Of a stretch of DNA of 64,000 nt, positions 25,885 to 35,829 are shown one piece after another. The notes beneath the pieces were generated by a model. The model searched no databases. It was not told the origin of the DNA and saw nothing but the letters and a program-made list of their open reading frames with translations. The translations under genes and the position numbers were made by a program. The number at the start of each line of letters is the position of its first letter. Positions within the stretch are counted from its first letter, which is position 1. The DNA is from Niallia nealsonii (GTDB lineage Bacteria; Bacillota; Bacilli; Bacillales; Cytobacillaceae), in assembly GCF_002835805.1 (NCBI RefSeq), contig NZ_PISE01000010.1:1-64000 (forward strand), read 5' to 3'.

Positions 25885-27579
25885 TTGGCGAAATATTCAA
25901 TTGGGGTAGACTACGGAACACAGTCTGGAAGAGCAGTTCTAGTAGAGGTTGGCACAGGAAAAGAGATTGCAGCTGCTGTAAAGGAATATACACACGGGGT
26001 TATGGATGAATATCTGCCGGACGAGAAAACGAAGCTTGAGCATGATTGGGCTTTGCAGCATCCGAAAGATTATTTAGAAGTTCTAAAGATTACCATTCCA
26101 GAAGTATTAGAAAAAGCTCAAGTTTCAAATGAAGATGTTATTGGAATCGGGATTGATTTCACGGCATGTACCATTTTGCCAATTGATAAAAACGGTATTC
26201 CACTATGTATGCGCCAAGAATTTAAACATCATCCACATAGCTATGTGAAACTTTGGAAACATCATGCAGCGCAAGAAGAAGCAAACCGTTTAAATGAAAT
26301 AGCAAAACAGCGGGGAGAAACATTTCTAAAGCGCTATGGAGGAAAAATATCATCTGAATGGATGTTTCCAAAGATTTGGCAAATTTTAAATGAAGCTCCC
26401 GAAATCTATGCGGAGGCAGATCAAATATTGGAGGCAACAGATTGGGTGATTTCGGAGTTGACTGGAGAAGTTGTCCGTAATAGTTGTACGGCTGGATATA
26501 AAGCGATATGGCATAAAAAAGATGGATATCCTTCCAATGAATTTTTTAAGGCCCTTGATCCTCGCCTAGAAAATGTTGTGGAAGAGAAGTTGTCGACTCA
26601 GATTGTTTCTATTGGATCAAAAGCAGGAGAGTTGACTGAGAAAGCAGCAAAGTTAACTGGATTAAAGCCAGGAACTGCAGTAGCTGTGGCAAATGTAGAT
26701 GCACATGTTGCTGTTCCAGCTGTTGGAATAACAGAAGCTGGAAAACTATTAATGATTATGGGAACATCTACTTGCCATATTTTGTTAGGAGAGAAAGAAG
26801 CGATTGTGCCAGGCATGTGTGGAGTAGTAGAAGATGGAGTTTTGCCAGGGTTTTTAGGATATGAAGCAGGCCAATCTTGTGTGGGCGATCATTTTGAATG
26901 GTTTACACAAAATTGCGTTCCAGCTAGCTACCAGGAACAGGCAGAAAATAGTGGAGTAAACATTCACCAGTTTTTAACAGAGAAAGCAAGTAGATTAGAA
27001 GTTGGTGAAAGCGGTTTATTGGCACTTGATTGGTGGAATGGAAATCGTTCTACGCTTGTTGATGTAGATTTAACCGGATTGCTATTAGGTGCAACTTTGC
27101 TCACAAAGCCTGAAGAAATATATAGAGCTTTAATTGAAGCAACTGCATATGGCACAAGAATGATTGTTGAAACTTTTAGAAATAGCGGTGTGCCAGTTAA
27201 TGAAGTATATGCAGCAGGAGGCATTGCAGAGAAAAATGAATTAATGATGCAAATTTATGCAGATGTTCTAAATATGGATATTAAAATTTCCGCCTCCTCT
27301 CAAACGCCTGCTCTTGGAAGTGCGATGTTTGGTGCAGTAGCAGCAGGTAAAGATAACGGAGGCTACGATACGATTACAGATGCGGCTAGAGAAATGGGCA
27401 GAATCAAGGATAAAATCTATAAGCCTATGAAAAAGAATGCAGAAGTTTATGAACAGCTCTTTGCTGAATACAGCAAGCTTTATGATTATTTTGGACGCGG
27501 AGAAAATAATGTAATGAAAAAATTAAAGCAACTAAAGAAAAACGGAGCCCATGATGTTAAGGGGGAAACGGTATGTTAG
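25885..27579 (+). CDS. araB: L-ribulokinase
   Basis: FGGY-family kinase, 564 aa, converting L-ribulose to L-ribulose 5-phosphate with ATP. It shows [12 protein letters not shown] at the N-terminus, [34 protein letters not shown] and [16 protein letters not shown], and the C-terminal [23 protein letters not shown] region, as in AraB. The TTG at 25885 (product [11 protein letters not shown]) is preferred to the ATG at 25879 because GGAGGAG leaves no space before that ATG. First gene of araB-araD-araA; it overlaps araD by 7 bp. Confidence 0.95.
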   Translation: MAKYSIGVDYGTQSGRAVLVEVGTGKEIAAAVKEYTHGVMDEYLPDEKTKLEHDWALQHPKDYLEVLKITIPEVLEKAQVSNEDVIGIGIDFTACTILPIDKNGIPLCMRQEFKHHPHSYVKLWKHHAAQEEANRLNEIAKQRGETFLKRYGGKISSEWMFPKIWQILNEAPEIYAEADQILEATDWVISELTGEVVRNSCTAGYKAIWHKKDGYPSNEFFKALDPRLENVVEEKLSTQIVSIGSKAGELTEKAAKLTGLKPGTAVAVANVDAHVAVPAVGITEAGKLLMIMGTSTCHILLGEKEAIVPGMCGVVEDGVLPGFLGYEAGQSCVGDHFEWFTQNCVPASYQEQAENSGVNIHQFLTEKASRLEVGESGLLALDWWNGNRSTLVDVDLTGLLLGATLLTKPEEIYRALIEATAYGTRMIVETFRNSGVPVNEVYAAGGIAEKNELMMQIYADVLNMDIKISASSQTPALGSAMFGAVAAGKDNGGYDTITDAAREMGRIKDKIYKPMKKNAEVYEQLFAEYSKLYDYFGRGENNVMKKLKQLKKNGAHDVKGETVC

Positions 27580-28274
27580 AAAAACTGAAAAGGGAAGTAT
27601 TAGAAGCTAATCTTGAACTTCCTAAAGCCGGTCTTGTTACATTTACCTGGGGAAATGTTAGCGGCATTGACCGAAATACAAATCTTGTCGTCATAAAACC
27701 AAGCGGCGTCGATTATGAGAAATTACAAGTGGAAGATTTAGTTGTAGTGGATTTAGCTGGAAACATTGTAGAAGGAACACTTCGTCCATCATCTGATACA
27801 CCAACACATTGTGCACTTTACCGAGCATTTAGTGAAATCGGGGGCATTGTCCATACACATTCCCCATGGGCAACTAGCTGGGCTCAGGCAGGGAAAAGAA
27901 TTCCTGCACTTGGCACAACACATGCTGACTATTTTTATGGGGAAATTCCCTGTACACGGAAATTAACAGGAGAAGAAACAAATCGGGCATATGAGCTGGA
28001 AACAGGCAATGTAATTATAGAGACGATCGTAAAAGAAAGCATTGATCCTATTGCAATGCCTGGAATATTAGTGAAAAATCATGCACCTTTTTGCTGGGGA
28101 AAATCGCCATCTCAAGCTGTGCATAATGCAGTAGTTTTGGAAGAAGTAGCAAAAATGGCTCTGCATACTCTCCAGCTTAATCCAAAAGCGGAGTGGATTG
28201 ATCAATTTTTGCTAGATAAACATTATTTGCGAAAGCATGGTGCCAATGCATATTATGGGCAAAAAAATGGGTAA
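27573..28274 (+). CDS. araD: L-ribulose-5-phosphate 4-epimerase
   Basis: Class II aldolase-fold zinc enzyme, 233 aa, making D-xylulose 5-phosphate from L-ribulose 5-phosphate. Phosphate and metal-site segments are [38 protein letters not shown] (His ligands) and GTTHADYF. The start ATG overlaps the araB stop codon, giving translational coupling, and AAGGGGGAAA precedes it. Middle gene of the ara operon. Confidence 0.96.
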   Translation: MLEKLKREVLEANLELPKAGLVTFTWGNVSGIDRNTNLVVIKPSGVDYEKLQVEDLVVVDLAGNIVEGTLRPSSDTPTHCALYRAFSEIGGIVHTHSPWATSWAQAGKRIPALGTTHADYFYGEIPCTRKLTGEETNRAYELETGNVIIETIVKESIDPIAMPGILVKNHAPFCWGKSPSQAVHNAVVLEEVAKMALHTLQLNPKAEWIDQFLLDKHYLRKHGANAYYGQKNG

Positions 28275-28310
28275 TTTTTTAATGGAAGCATAATTTAAGG
28301 GGGAGTTATG

Positions 28311-29795
28311 ATGTTAAAAACAAAAGAATATGAATTCTGGTTTGTTACGGGAAGCCAATTATTATACGGAGAAGATGTGCTTCGCCAAGTGGATGAAAAC
28401 TCAAGAGTTATCGTAAATGGCTTAGATGAAGATAGAGCTATTCCTTATAAAATTGTTTTTAAGGATGTGGTGAAAGATTCGGATTCCATTCGCCGTCTGT
28501 GTTTAGAAGCTAATGCTGCGGAGCATTGTGCTGGAATTATTACATGGATGCACACATTCTCTCCATCAAAAATGTGGATTGCAGGACTTTCTGCATTACA
28601 AAAGCCACTGCTTCACTTTGCGACACAATTTAACCGTGATATTCCATGGGAAAGCATTGATATGGACTTTATGAATTTAAATCAGTCGGCACATGGTGAT
28701 AGAGAACATGGATTTATTGGCAGCCGATTGCATATTAAACGAAAAGTGATAGTAGGGCATTGGGAAAACGGGGAGATTAGAAAAAGAATTGGCAGTTGGA
28801 CGAAAACAGCTGTTGCTTATTCTGAAAGCAAAGATTTGAAAATTGCCAGATTTGGAGATAATATGCGCCAAGTTGCTGTAACAGAAGGAGATAAAATAGA
28901 AGCGCAAATAAAATTCGGCTGGACAGTAAATGGCTATGGAATCGGCGACCTTGTTCAAAAAGTAAATGAGGTAACAGACGAAGCGGTGGAAGAGCTTTTA
29001 GCCGAGTATGCAAAACAATATCAAATTGATTCTAAAGCTTTTGAAGATGGAGCGATTCGAGAGAGTATTGCAGAACAAGCAAAATATGAATTGGCATTAA
29101 AAGCATTTTTAGAAGCAGGAAATTATACAGCCTTTACTACAACATTTGAAGATTTGCACGGCATGCACCAACTACCAGGACTCGCAGTGCAGCGCTTGAT
29201 GGAACAAGGTTATGGGTTTGCAGGAGAAGGAGACTGGAAAACAGCTGCACTAGTCAGATTAATGAAAATTATTGCCAATAATGAAGGGACATCCTTTATG
29301 GAAGATTACACATATCATTTTGAGCCGGGAAATGAAATGGTCCTTGGTTCTCATATGCTAGAGGTTTGTCCAACTATTGCAGCAACAAAACCGAAAATTG
29401 AAGTTCATCCATTAGGCATAGGCGGGAAAGAGAATCCAGCGAGAATTGTGTTTGACGGCAGGGGAGGAAAAGCGATTAATGCATCAATCATCGATCTCGG
29501 ACATCGATTCCGCATGTTAATTAATGAAGTGGATGCCCTTCAGCCAGAAGAAGAGCTGCCGAATCTTCCAGTGGCAAGAGTATTATGGAAAACACAGCCT
29601 TCTCTAAGTCAGGGAGTAGAAAATTGGATTCAAGCAGGTGGAGCGCATCATACATGTTTCTCCTATAAAGTGACAACAGAACAGTTGCGTGACTTTGCGG
29701 AATTGATAGGATTAGAACTTATTGTCATTAATAATGATACTAAAACAGAAGCTTTAATGAATGAATTAAGATGGAATGATTTATATTTTCGTTAA
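28311..29795 (+). CDS. araA: L-arabinose isomerase
   Basis: Converts L-arabinose to L-ribulose with Mn2+; 494 aa against 496 in B. subtilis. Typical segments are FWFVTGSQLLYGE at the N-terminus, ITWMHTFSPSKMWI, NQSAHGDREHGFI, ARFGDNMRQVAVTEGDK, GFAGEGDWKTAALVR and AGGAHHTCFSY near the C-terminus. The second of two adjacent ATGs (28311) has better spacing from GGGGGAG. Last intact gene of the operon; the order B-D-A differs from B. subtilis A-B-D, and no arabinose transporter follows. Confidence 0.96.
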   Translation: MLKTKEYEFWFVTGSQLLYGEDVLRQVDENSRVIVNGLDEDRAIPYKIVFKDVVKDSDSIRRLCLEANAAEHCAGIITWMHTFSPSKMWIAGLSALQKPLLHFATQFNRDIPWESIDMDFMNLNQSAHGDREHGFIGSRLHIKRKVIVGHWENGEIRKRIGSWTKTAVAYSESKDLKIARFGDNMRQVAVTEGDKIEAQIKFGWTVNGYGIGDLVQKVNEVTDEAVEELLAEYAKQYQIDSKAFEDGAIRESIAEQAKYELALKAFLEAGNYTAFTTTFEDLHGMHQLPGLAVQRLMEQGYGFAGEGDWKTAALVRLMKIIANNEGTSFMEDYTYHFEPGNEMVLGSHMLEVCPTIAATKPKIEVHPLGIGGKENPARIVFDGRGGKAINASIIDLGHRFRMLINEVDALQPEEELPNLPVARVLWKTQPSLSQGVENWIQAGGAHHTCFSYKVTTEQLRDFAELIGLELIVINNDTKTEALMNELRWNDLYFR

Positions 29796-29880
29796 TAAAG
29801 GGGCAATACAGTAGAGAAGGGCGGAATTTCGTCCATATATTATTTAGGCTGATGGCTGTTTTCAGATAGTTTCCAGGAGT

Positions 29881-30050
29881 AAATCTATGGTTAAAACAGG
29901 TGGATTGGAGTGAAAGGTGCGAGACTCTTGCGGGATTAGCGGGACAGGCGATACGCGAGGATGCTCACCGCCCGCCCCACGGAAAGCGAGCATCCCTTCA
30001 CTGCAATCAACCGACGCCTTTAAAAGCAACAAAGTTTACGAAACAGCCAT
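29881..30050 (-). repeat. family B GC-rich dispersed repeat, copy B2 (inverted relative to B1)
   Basis: Inverted copy of 23171-23340, with the exact 37-bp (29887-29923) and 33-bp (29963-29995) segments and the shared end GTTTACGAAA. It lies between araA and a broken araM. A 67-codon open frame through it is not conserved in B1 and is not a gene. Confidence 0.8.
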
Positions 30051-30120
30051 TATTTATTAGCAAAATAATCATCGTTGGAGGAATTTGGCTCTCTATTCCT
30101 TAAAAGTTAAGGGGGAAGTA

Positions 30121-30433
30121 TTGGCGCAAAATCTGCTGAATGAACTTCGAGAACTATCCTATCAATGTAAATGCGGCAATCAGCATAATGATATGACGAT
30201 GGAAGAAATTGTGGTTGGCAAACATGCTATGCAAAACTTATTGGCCTTTATTTAGAAAAAATAGAATGATTGTTGTTGATGCCAATACATATCAAACAGC
30301 AGGTTTAAAAGAAGCCCATCATTTAAGAAATTGTTTTACGGCCTTAAAATTTTTAAATGATGTGGTCCATTTAGACAATGATGCGGCTTCTATCTGTCAC
30401 ATAACGAAAATTAAACGTTATCCTAATAGCTGA
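30121..30433 (+). pseudogene. araM: remnant of araM (glycerol-1-phosphate dehydrogenase)
   Basis: A TTG start behind AAGGGGGAA opens a frame that includes MEEIVVGKHAMQNLLAFI and stops at 30253-30255. The next frame continues with KNRMIVVDANTYQTAG up to 30433. Joined, they match the N-terminal ~75 residues of B. subtilis AraM/EgsA (VEEIVLGKQA … VLVCDANTHRIAG). The catalytic nucleotide- and metal-binding parts are gone. In B. subtilis araM sits in the ara operon, so this is its decayed counterpart: one frameshift plus loss of more than three quarters of the gene. Confidence 0.75.
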
Positions 30434-30659
30434 TAAAGAAAAAACTTAATTAGTGTAAAATAATATTGACAGAAATGAAGCTGAATAACTCTTTATTTTT
30501 TTGTTGTTTTCAATTTGAATATAAAAGAATATAAATTCATTCAGTTTGATAATCTTCGATGGGATATGAATGCTTTTTTGTATGTTAATTCTCTGGTTAT
30601 TATTCTATGATTATTATATAAAACATAATCGGGTTGAAAAATAACATTAGGAGAATGGC

Positions 30660-31277
30660 ATGAAAAAATTATTGAAAATTTTACTAGGATGTATGATTGT
30701 AGCTGTCGGTCTTATTTTATTAAGACATGCTGATATCGTAACAGGTGGAACAGCGGGTTTATCAATTAGCATATCCTATTTAACAGACCTTCCTTTTTCT
30801 TGGATATTTTTTATTATTAATGTTCCATTTTATATTTTTTCCTTCTACCAAATGGGTTTCAAATTTACGTTGTTAACAATTTTATCGGTATCCTTATTAT
30901 CTTTATTATCAGGATTAGACTCCTTATTGCCGGCATTTGCTATTCCATCATTAGTTGGAGCAATTCTTGGAGGAGTTATAATTGGATTTGGTTTATCCAT
31001 TCTTTTTATGAATCAAGCATCACTTGGGGGAGCCAATATATTCGCTCTATTTATGCAGAAGAAATACAATTGGAACCCAGGCAAAGTAAACTTTGTTTTT
31101 GATTTCTGTGTAGTATTAATAGGACTATACTCTATCGGATTAATAAAAGGAGTATATTCTATTATATCGATTGCTGTAGCATCTATCGTTATCGCCTATT
31201 TTAAAAATAATATTGCGGCGAAAAACTTTCAAGTCCCTGCAAGTGTTTCTGTACAAAGAGAAGTTTCAGCAAACTAA
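30660..31277 (+). CDS. YitT-family membrane protein
   Basis: A 205-aa integral membrane protein with about five to six hydrophobic helices and two half-repeats around VTGGTAGLSIS and ASLGGANIFALFMQ, as in the YitT/DUF161 family (PF02588). It lacks the C-terminal DUF2179 domain of longer YitT proteins. The ATG at 30660 follows AGGAG. Monocistronic, with a terminator right after. The family's function is unknown; no tie to the neighbouring genes is visible. Confidence 0.75.
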   Translation: MKKLLKILLGCMIVAVGLILLRHADIVTGGTAGLSISISYLTDLPFSWIFFIINVPFYIFSFYQMGFKFTLLTILSVSLLSLLSGLDSLLPAFAIPSLVGAILGGVIIGFGLSILFMNQASLGGANIFALFMQKKYNWNPGKVNFVFDFCVVLIGLYSIGLIKGVYSIISIAVASIVIAYFKNNIAAKNFQVPASVSVQREVSAN

Positions 31278-31318
31278 AAAAACATCAGCATGCTAAAATA
31301 GCGGCTGATGTTTTTTAG
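31278..31318 (+). terminator. terminator after the YitT-family gene
   Basis: AAAACATCAGC pairs with GCTGATGTTTTTT across a 13-base loop, immediately after the stop codon. Confidence 0.85.
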
Positions 31319-31420
31319 TTATTGTAACGGAAAAAGGATTAAGGACGGCGAATGGAGCCGGAAAATGTACAAGAAATTTAATTTGCCTGTCTGTTTTCAA
31401 GAAATGCATATGGTGAGAGA

Positions 31421-32206
31421 TTACTCTTTTATACCAATAACGCGAATTCTTTTATAATCGGCGATCCAGTTGTTTGTTTTCTCATCAAATAAACTTTCCT
31501 TTAAATAGTTAACTACATTTGTGATGAGCCTATCTTTAACGTCGTCCTTTATATTGATAAAAAAAGAATCTCCGAACATATTAATCCAGTTTTTGAGACC
31601 GTCGATACCATTTAATGGCGTGGGACGATCATAATGCTGAGCAAGTACTACACGAAATCCTGTGTTCTCCATTAAAGCGGTGTATTCGGCAATGCTAGGA
31701 TAATACCAGGGAAATTGCTCTTCTTGAAATGAAAATCCTTCCATTTTTAGTTCATTGATGATTCCATCAGTAATTTGTTGAACATTGCCTTTCCCGCCAA
31801 ACTCTGCGACAAATCGCCCGCCTTTCTTTAAACTTTCATAAATGCGAGTTAACGCAATATTTGGCGGCTTTACCCAGTGTAGTGTTGCGTTAGAGAAAAC
31901 TGCATCAAATTCATTCGAAAACTTCAAGCTAGTAGCATTTTGTACAGAAAAATTAAGATGTGGGTATTTTTTTGCAGCTTGTGCAACCATGTTTGGAGAT
32001 TTATCTATACCAATAACATTGGCTTCCTTTTGAAATAATTGTTCTGCTAAATCTCCAGTTCCACAGCCAAGATCAAGGATTTTTTCATTGGGTTTGGGAT
32101 TTAATAGCTCTAATAAGCTATTTCCATATTGAGAGACAAATGAATGGTTTGAATCATATAAATCGGCATTCCATTGATCAGCTTTGCTAACAGTATTTTT
32201 CATCAT
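31421..32206 (-). CDS. class I SAM-dependent methyltransferase
   Basis: A 261-aa soluble methyltransferase with a Rossmann-like N-terminal half: motif I ILDLGCGTGDL at about residues 43-53, the acidic ribose ligand in VIGIDKSPNMV, post-motif FDAVFSNATLHWV and a KKGGRFVAEFG strand. Length and the SNATLHWV segment resemble trans-aconitate 2-methyltransferase-like proteins, but the substrate cannot be read from the sequence. AAAGGAG precedes two adjacent ATGs (32206 or 32203). It is divergent from a LysR gene, 143 bp apart, which may regulate it. Confidence 0.8.
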   Translation of the reverse strand: MMKNTVSKADQWNADLYDSNHSFVSQYGNSLLELLNPKPNEKILDLGCGTGDLAEQLFQKEANVIGIDKSPNMVAQAAKKYPHLNFSVQNATSLKFSNEFDAVFSNATLHWVKPPNIALTRIYESLKKGGRFVAEFGGKGNVQQITDGIINELKMEGFSFQEEQFPWYYPSIAEYTALMENTGFRVVLAQHYDRPTPLNGIDGLKNWINMFGDSFFINIKDDVKDRLITNVVNYLKESLFDEKTNNWIADYKRIRVIGIKE

Positions 32207-32349
32207 TTAACTCCTTTACTCCAAATTTTTGTAAAGCCATTTCTAATGTGTATATAGTACTTAACTCTATTATAATAAAAGAAATAAGTACTGAATATTA
32301 ACAAAAATAAGAGGAATTAATAACAAATGGTTATTAAGAGGTGCGATGG

Positions 32350-33225
32350 ATGAATGTACAATTATTAAAAACATTTATTACGGCAGCAAAACATGAAAAC
32401 TTCCATAAAACTGCAGAAGAACTTTTTCTAACGCAGCCAGCAATAACAAAGCATATCAGAAGGTTAGAAGAAGAAATGAAAATAGAATTATTTGAAAGAA
32501 AGGGAAAAAGCATTGCTTTAACAGAAGCAGGGCATTATTTGCTGCCAATCGCCAAAAAGATGGCTGCTCAATATGATAAGGGATTAGCAGAATTTGAATT
32601 ATGGAAACAAGGCTATAATCGAAAGCTTGTCATTGCGGCGGCACCCCAGATTGCTTCCTCTGTTTTGCCAGCCATTTTACGGAATTTTATGGATGGAAAT
32701 TCAGATATTGAGGTTTTAATCAATGTGATAAATTCATATAAAATAGGAGAAGAAATCAGCAGCGGCAGGGCGGAGGTTGGATTAACAAGAATAGAACCAA
32801 CCATTTCAGGTGTTGCATGCCAGGTTATTCATGAAGATCCGGTTATACTAGTGGGTCCTGCGGAAGAGAAAGAGCAATTGTTTAATGAAGAAGGGATGCT
32901 AAAGAAATATCGCTTGATTACACATAATCATCCAGCATATTGGGACAGTTTGCTGAATAATATTCGAAGCGTTTATCCAATGGTGCGCACAATGCAAGTG
33001 AATCAAATGGAAATCAGCAAAAAGTTTATTGAAAAAGGCCTTGGAGTTTCTTATTTGCCATATACGTTGGTCGAGGAAGAAATAAAACAAAAAAAATTGA
33101 GGGAAATCCAATCAGATAAAATTATGCTGCCGACTTCTTTCACCTATCTGTTAACAAAAGTCGAAACAAAAGAAGCAGTTTCATTTATTACATTTTTAAA
33201 AAAGCAGTTGATAAAACATATATAG
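32350..33225 (+). CDS. LysR-family transcriptional regulator
   Basis: A 291-aa LysR regulator: N-terminal helix-turn-helix (residues 1-60, AEELFLTQPAITKHIRRLEEEM) and a two-lobed effector domain (about 90-290). AAGAGGTG is 6 bases before the ATG at 32350; a GTG at 32341 overlaps that site. LysR proteins usually control a divergent neighbour, here the methyltransferase. Its stop codon is directly followed by the start of a broken nucleotidyltransferase gene. The effector is unknown. Confidence 0.85.
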   Translation: MNVQLLKTFITAAKHENFHKTAEELFLTQPAITKHIRRLEEEMKIELFERKGKSIALTEAGHYLLPIAKKMAAQYDKGLAEFELWKQGYNRKLVIAAAPQIASSVLPAILRNFMDGNSDIEVLINVINSYKIGEEISSGRAEVGLTRIEPTISGVACQVIHEDPVILVGPAEEKEQLFNEEGMLKKYRLITHNHPAYWDSLLNNIRSVYPMVRTMQVNQMEISKKFIEKGLGVSYLPYTLVEEEIKQKKLREIQSDKIMLPTSFTYLLTKVETKEAVSFITFLKKQLIKHI

Positions 33226-33728
33226 ATGGGAATAAAATTGTCAATCAAAACAAAAGAAGACATTATTATTCTTATAAAAGAGGATGAATGGATGATGTCC
33301 GTTTTAGCTGCAGTGAAAACATTAGATTTGCCTGATTATTGGGTATGTGCAGGTTTTGTTCGGTCAAAAATTTGGGATGTTTTGCATCAGTTTACAGGTA
33401 GGACTCCTCTTTCTGATATTGATGTGATTTATTTTGATAAAAATAATCTAGAATGCATATTGTAAGCAAGATGCCTCCATACTTATCGTTTGTTGATGCG
33501 ATTTCAAAATTCCCTGAAACGTCAACTGCTTTAGGCGTAAAACTGGATGCCTTTGATAATATTATATTAACAGCTCCCTATGGCATAAAGGATGTCATTA
33601 CAATGACAGTAAAACCAACTTCTTATTTTATGGAAGATAAAACGAGAGCAGCAATCTATCGTAAACGCGTGGAATCAAAAAATTGGAAAGGAATTTGGGA
33701 GGGAGTGCAAATTGTTTATCCTAAGTAA
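33226..33728 (+). pseudogene. nucleotidyltransferase-family protein (DUF925), broken by internal deletion
   Basis: The first frame (33226-33465) encodes DEWMMSVLAAVKTL, WVCAGFVRSKIWDVLH and TPLSDIDVIYFDKNNLE, the start of the DUF925/nucleotidyltransferase family (usually about 180-190 aa). The second frame (33453-33728) continues with MHIVSKMPPYLSFVDAISKFPET to VKPTSYFMEDKTRAAIY. Roughly 30-40 residues that normally lie between YFD and RMHIV are absent, and the frame changes at CTAGAATGCAT (about 33450-33460). Hence an internal deletion not divisible by three. It follows the LysR stop with no gap. Confidence 0.75.
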
Positions 33729-33778
33729 TAGGCAATGCGATCCAGAAAAACTTGCAAAATAAAGAGCAGCCGGCTTAA

Positions 33779-33813
33779 GGTGTTTCTGCAATAAGCAGAA
33801 GCATCTTTTTTTT
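33779..33813 (+). terminator. terminator after the nucleotidyltransferase pseudogene
   Basis: GGTGTTTCTGC and GCAGAAGCATC (two G-T pairs) around AATAA, followed by T8. Confidence 0.78.
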
Positions 33814-34040
33814 ACACCATCTTGAAATAAAATCAATAGTTATTCATTTGAAAAAATACTAAAATATTTTTCTGCTAATTTCTATAAATATTATATAAAA
33901 AGAGAAAGGAAATCGGTTCCATTTTCCTTATCAACTATTAAAATAGTAACTTTTATCCTATGAAAATAGGAGAAATATCTGTTTTTTTGCGGAATTAACA
34001 AGAATTATGAAAATTTTTGAAAAAACAATGGTAAAATCAT

Positions 34041-34069
34041 TGACTGAAAGCGTTATACATATTATGATG
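34041..34069 (+). promoter_or_regulatory. promoter of the iol operon with overlapping cre-like site
   Basis: TTGACT and TATGAT are separated by 17 bp, a good SigA promoter. TGAAAGCGTTATACA over the -35 and spacer resembles a cre box (its 5' half is perfect, its 3' half weak). The 178-bp leader to iolA holds no other gene. No IolR-type direct repeat was recognised with certainty. Confidence 0.6.
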
Positions 34070-34246
34070 TAATCATAAAATATCAAAACATACTCAAAAG
34101 ATACCAAGAGAGTGAAAGGCAGGTGGCAACTTCAAAATCTATTTTGCAAACTAGAAGGAAAAATATAATCCCTATTAGCATACTTGCTTATCAAACAAAA
34201 TGAACCGATAGATAAGAATAATGAAATAGATCGAGGAGGAATTATA

Positions 34247-35716
34247 ATGACAGCAGCAACTGCAATGAAACTAAAAAACTATATTAATGGTGAATGGGTA
34301 GAAAGCAAAACAACGGTATATGAAGATGTTTATAATCCTGCAACAAAAGAAGTAATTGCTCAGGTACCTATCTCCACGAAAGAAGATATTGAATATGCAG
34401 CAGAAGTAGCAAAAGCAGCTTTTGAAAAATGGAAAAATGTTGCTGTTCCAAGAAGAGCAAGAATTCTATTTAACTACCAACAATTATTAACAAAACATAA
34501 AGAAGAGTTGGCTAATTTAATTACAATCGAAAACGGCAAAAACTTAACAGAAGCTTTAGGAGAAGTACAGCGTGGAATTGAAAATGTTGAGTTTGCTGCA
34601 GGTGCACCATCTTTAATGATGGGTGATTCTTTAGCTTCGATTGCAACAGATGTAGAAGCAACTAATTATCGTTATCCGATCGGAGTGGTTGGCGGTATTG
34701 CACCATTTAACTTCCCAATGATGGTTCCTTGCTGGATGTTCCCAATGGCAATTGCTTTAGGAAATACATTTGTATTAAAACCATCTGAAAGAACACCGCT
34801 TCTAACAAAAAGAATTGCCGAACTGTTCACAGAAGCTGGGCTTCCAAAAGGAGTATTTAATGTAGTGTACGGAGCCCATGATGTAGTAAATGGAGTTTTA
34901 GAGCATCCAGAAATTAAAGCGATTTCTTTTGTTGGTTCAAAACCAGTCGGTGAATATGTGTATAAAAAAGGCAGCGAAAATTTAAAACGTGTGCAAGCGC
35001 TAACAGGAGCGAAAAACCATACAATCGTTTTAAATGACGCTAACTTAGAAGACACGATTACAAATGTAGTATCAGCAGCATTTGGTTCTGCAGGTGAACG
35101 CTGTATGGCTTGTGCAGTTGTAACAGTTGAGGAAGGAATTGCTGATGAGTTTATGGCAGCATTGAAATTAAAAACAAAAGATATTAAAGTCGGCAATGGC
35201 TTAGAAGATGGTGTTTTCTTAGGACCGGTTATCCGTGAAGAAAACAAACAACGTACATTAGGCTATATCGAAAAAGGCATCGAAGAAGGCGCAAGATTGG
35301 TTTGCGACGGACGCGACAATTCACCAGAAGAAGGATTTTTTGTAGGACCAACTATTTTTGATAATGTAACAACAGATATGACTCTTTGGAAAGATGAAAT
35401 TTTTGCACCAGTTTTATCTGTAATTCGTGTGAAAAACTTAAAAGAAGCAGTAGAAATTGCAAATCAATCAGAATTTGCAAACGGGGCATGTCTATTTACA
35501 AATAATGCATCTGCTATTCGTTACTTCCGTGAAAATATTGATGCAGGAATGCTTGGAATCAATTTAGGTGTACCTGCGCCAATGGCATTTTTCCCATTCT
35601 CTGGCTGGAAATCCTCTTTCTACGGCACATTGCATGCAAATGGTAAAGATGCAGTTGATTTCTATACACGCAAAAAAGTGGTAACAGCTCGTTACAGCAA
35701 ACCAACATTTGAATAA
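34247..35716 (+). CDS. iolA: methylmalonate-semialdehyde dehydrogenase (acylating)
   Basis: CoA-dependent aldehyde dehydrogenase, 489 aa (487 in B. subtilis), that turns malonate semialdehyde, the last inositol intermediate, into acetyl-CoA and CO2. The catalytic Cys is C286 in [42 protein letters not shown] and the C-terminal [25 protein letters not shown] are characteristic of MmsA/IolA. GAGGAGGAAT precedes the ATG at 34247; the frame runs 21 codons further upstream without a ribosome site. First gene of the iol operon. Confidence 0.95.
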   Translation: MTAATAMKLKNYINGEWVESKTTVYEDVYNPATKEVIAQVPISTKEDIEYAAEVAKAAFEKWKNVAVPRRARILFNYQQLLTKHKEELANLITIENGKNLTEALGEVQRGIENVEFAAGAPSLMMGDSLASIATDVEATNYRYPIGVVGGIAPFNFPMMVPCWMFPMAIALGNTFVLKPSERTPLLTKRIAELFTEAGLPKGVFNVVYGAHDVVNGVLEHPEIKAISFVGSKPVGEYVYKKGSENLKRVQALTGAKNHTIVLNDANLEDTITNVVSAAFGSAGERCMACAVVTVEEGIADEFMAALKLKTKDIKVGNGLEDGVFLGPVIREENKQRTLGYIEKGIEEGARLVCDGRDNSPEEGFFVGPTIFDNVTTDMTLWKDEIFAPVLSVIRVKNLKEAVEIANQSEFANGACLFTNNASAIRYFRENIDAGMLGINLGVPAPMAFFPFSGWKSSFYGTLHANGKDAVDFYTRKKVVTARYSKPTFE

Positions 35717-35758
35717 TAGATTACTAGATATAAATATAATTCTTTAAAAATTGCAGGA

Positions 35759-35795
35759 TGTGAACAGCGTGCCAAAACTAGCGCTCTGTTCGCAA
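35759..35795 (+). other. intercistronic hairpin between iolA and iolB
   Basis: GTGAACAG-CG and CG-CTCTGTTCGC flank TGCCAAAACTAG. No T-run follows, so it more likely stabilises or processes the mRNA than ends transcription. Confidence 0.45.
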
Positions 35796-35829
35796 CTTCT
35801 GAGTCTGCCTAAAAAGCGAGGGAACCAAA

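Noticed and set aside
29900-30103. 67-codon open frame downstream of araA
   Set aside because: It lies almost wholly in the family B repeat; the frame is not kept in the other copy and has no ribosome site.
34672-35247. 191-codon minus-strand open frame inside iolA
   Set aside because: Shadow of a strongly recognised gene; Ser/Thr/Ala-rich antisense composition and no start signal.
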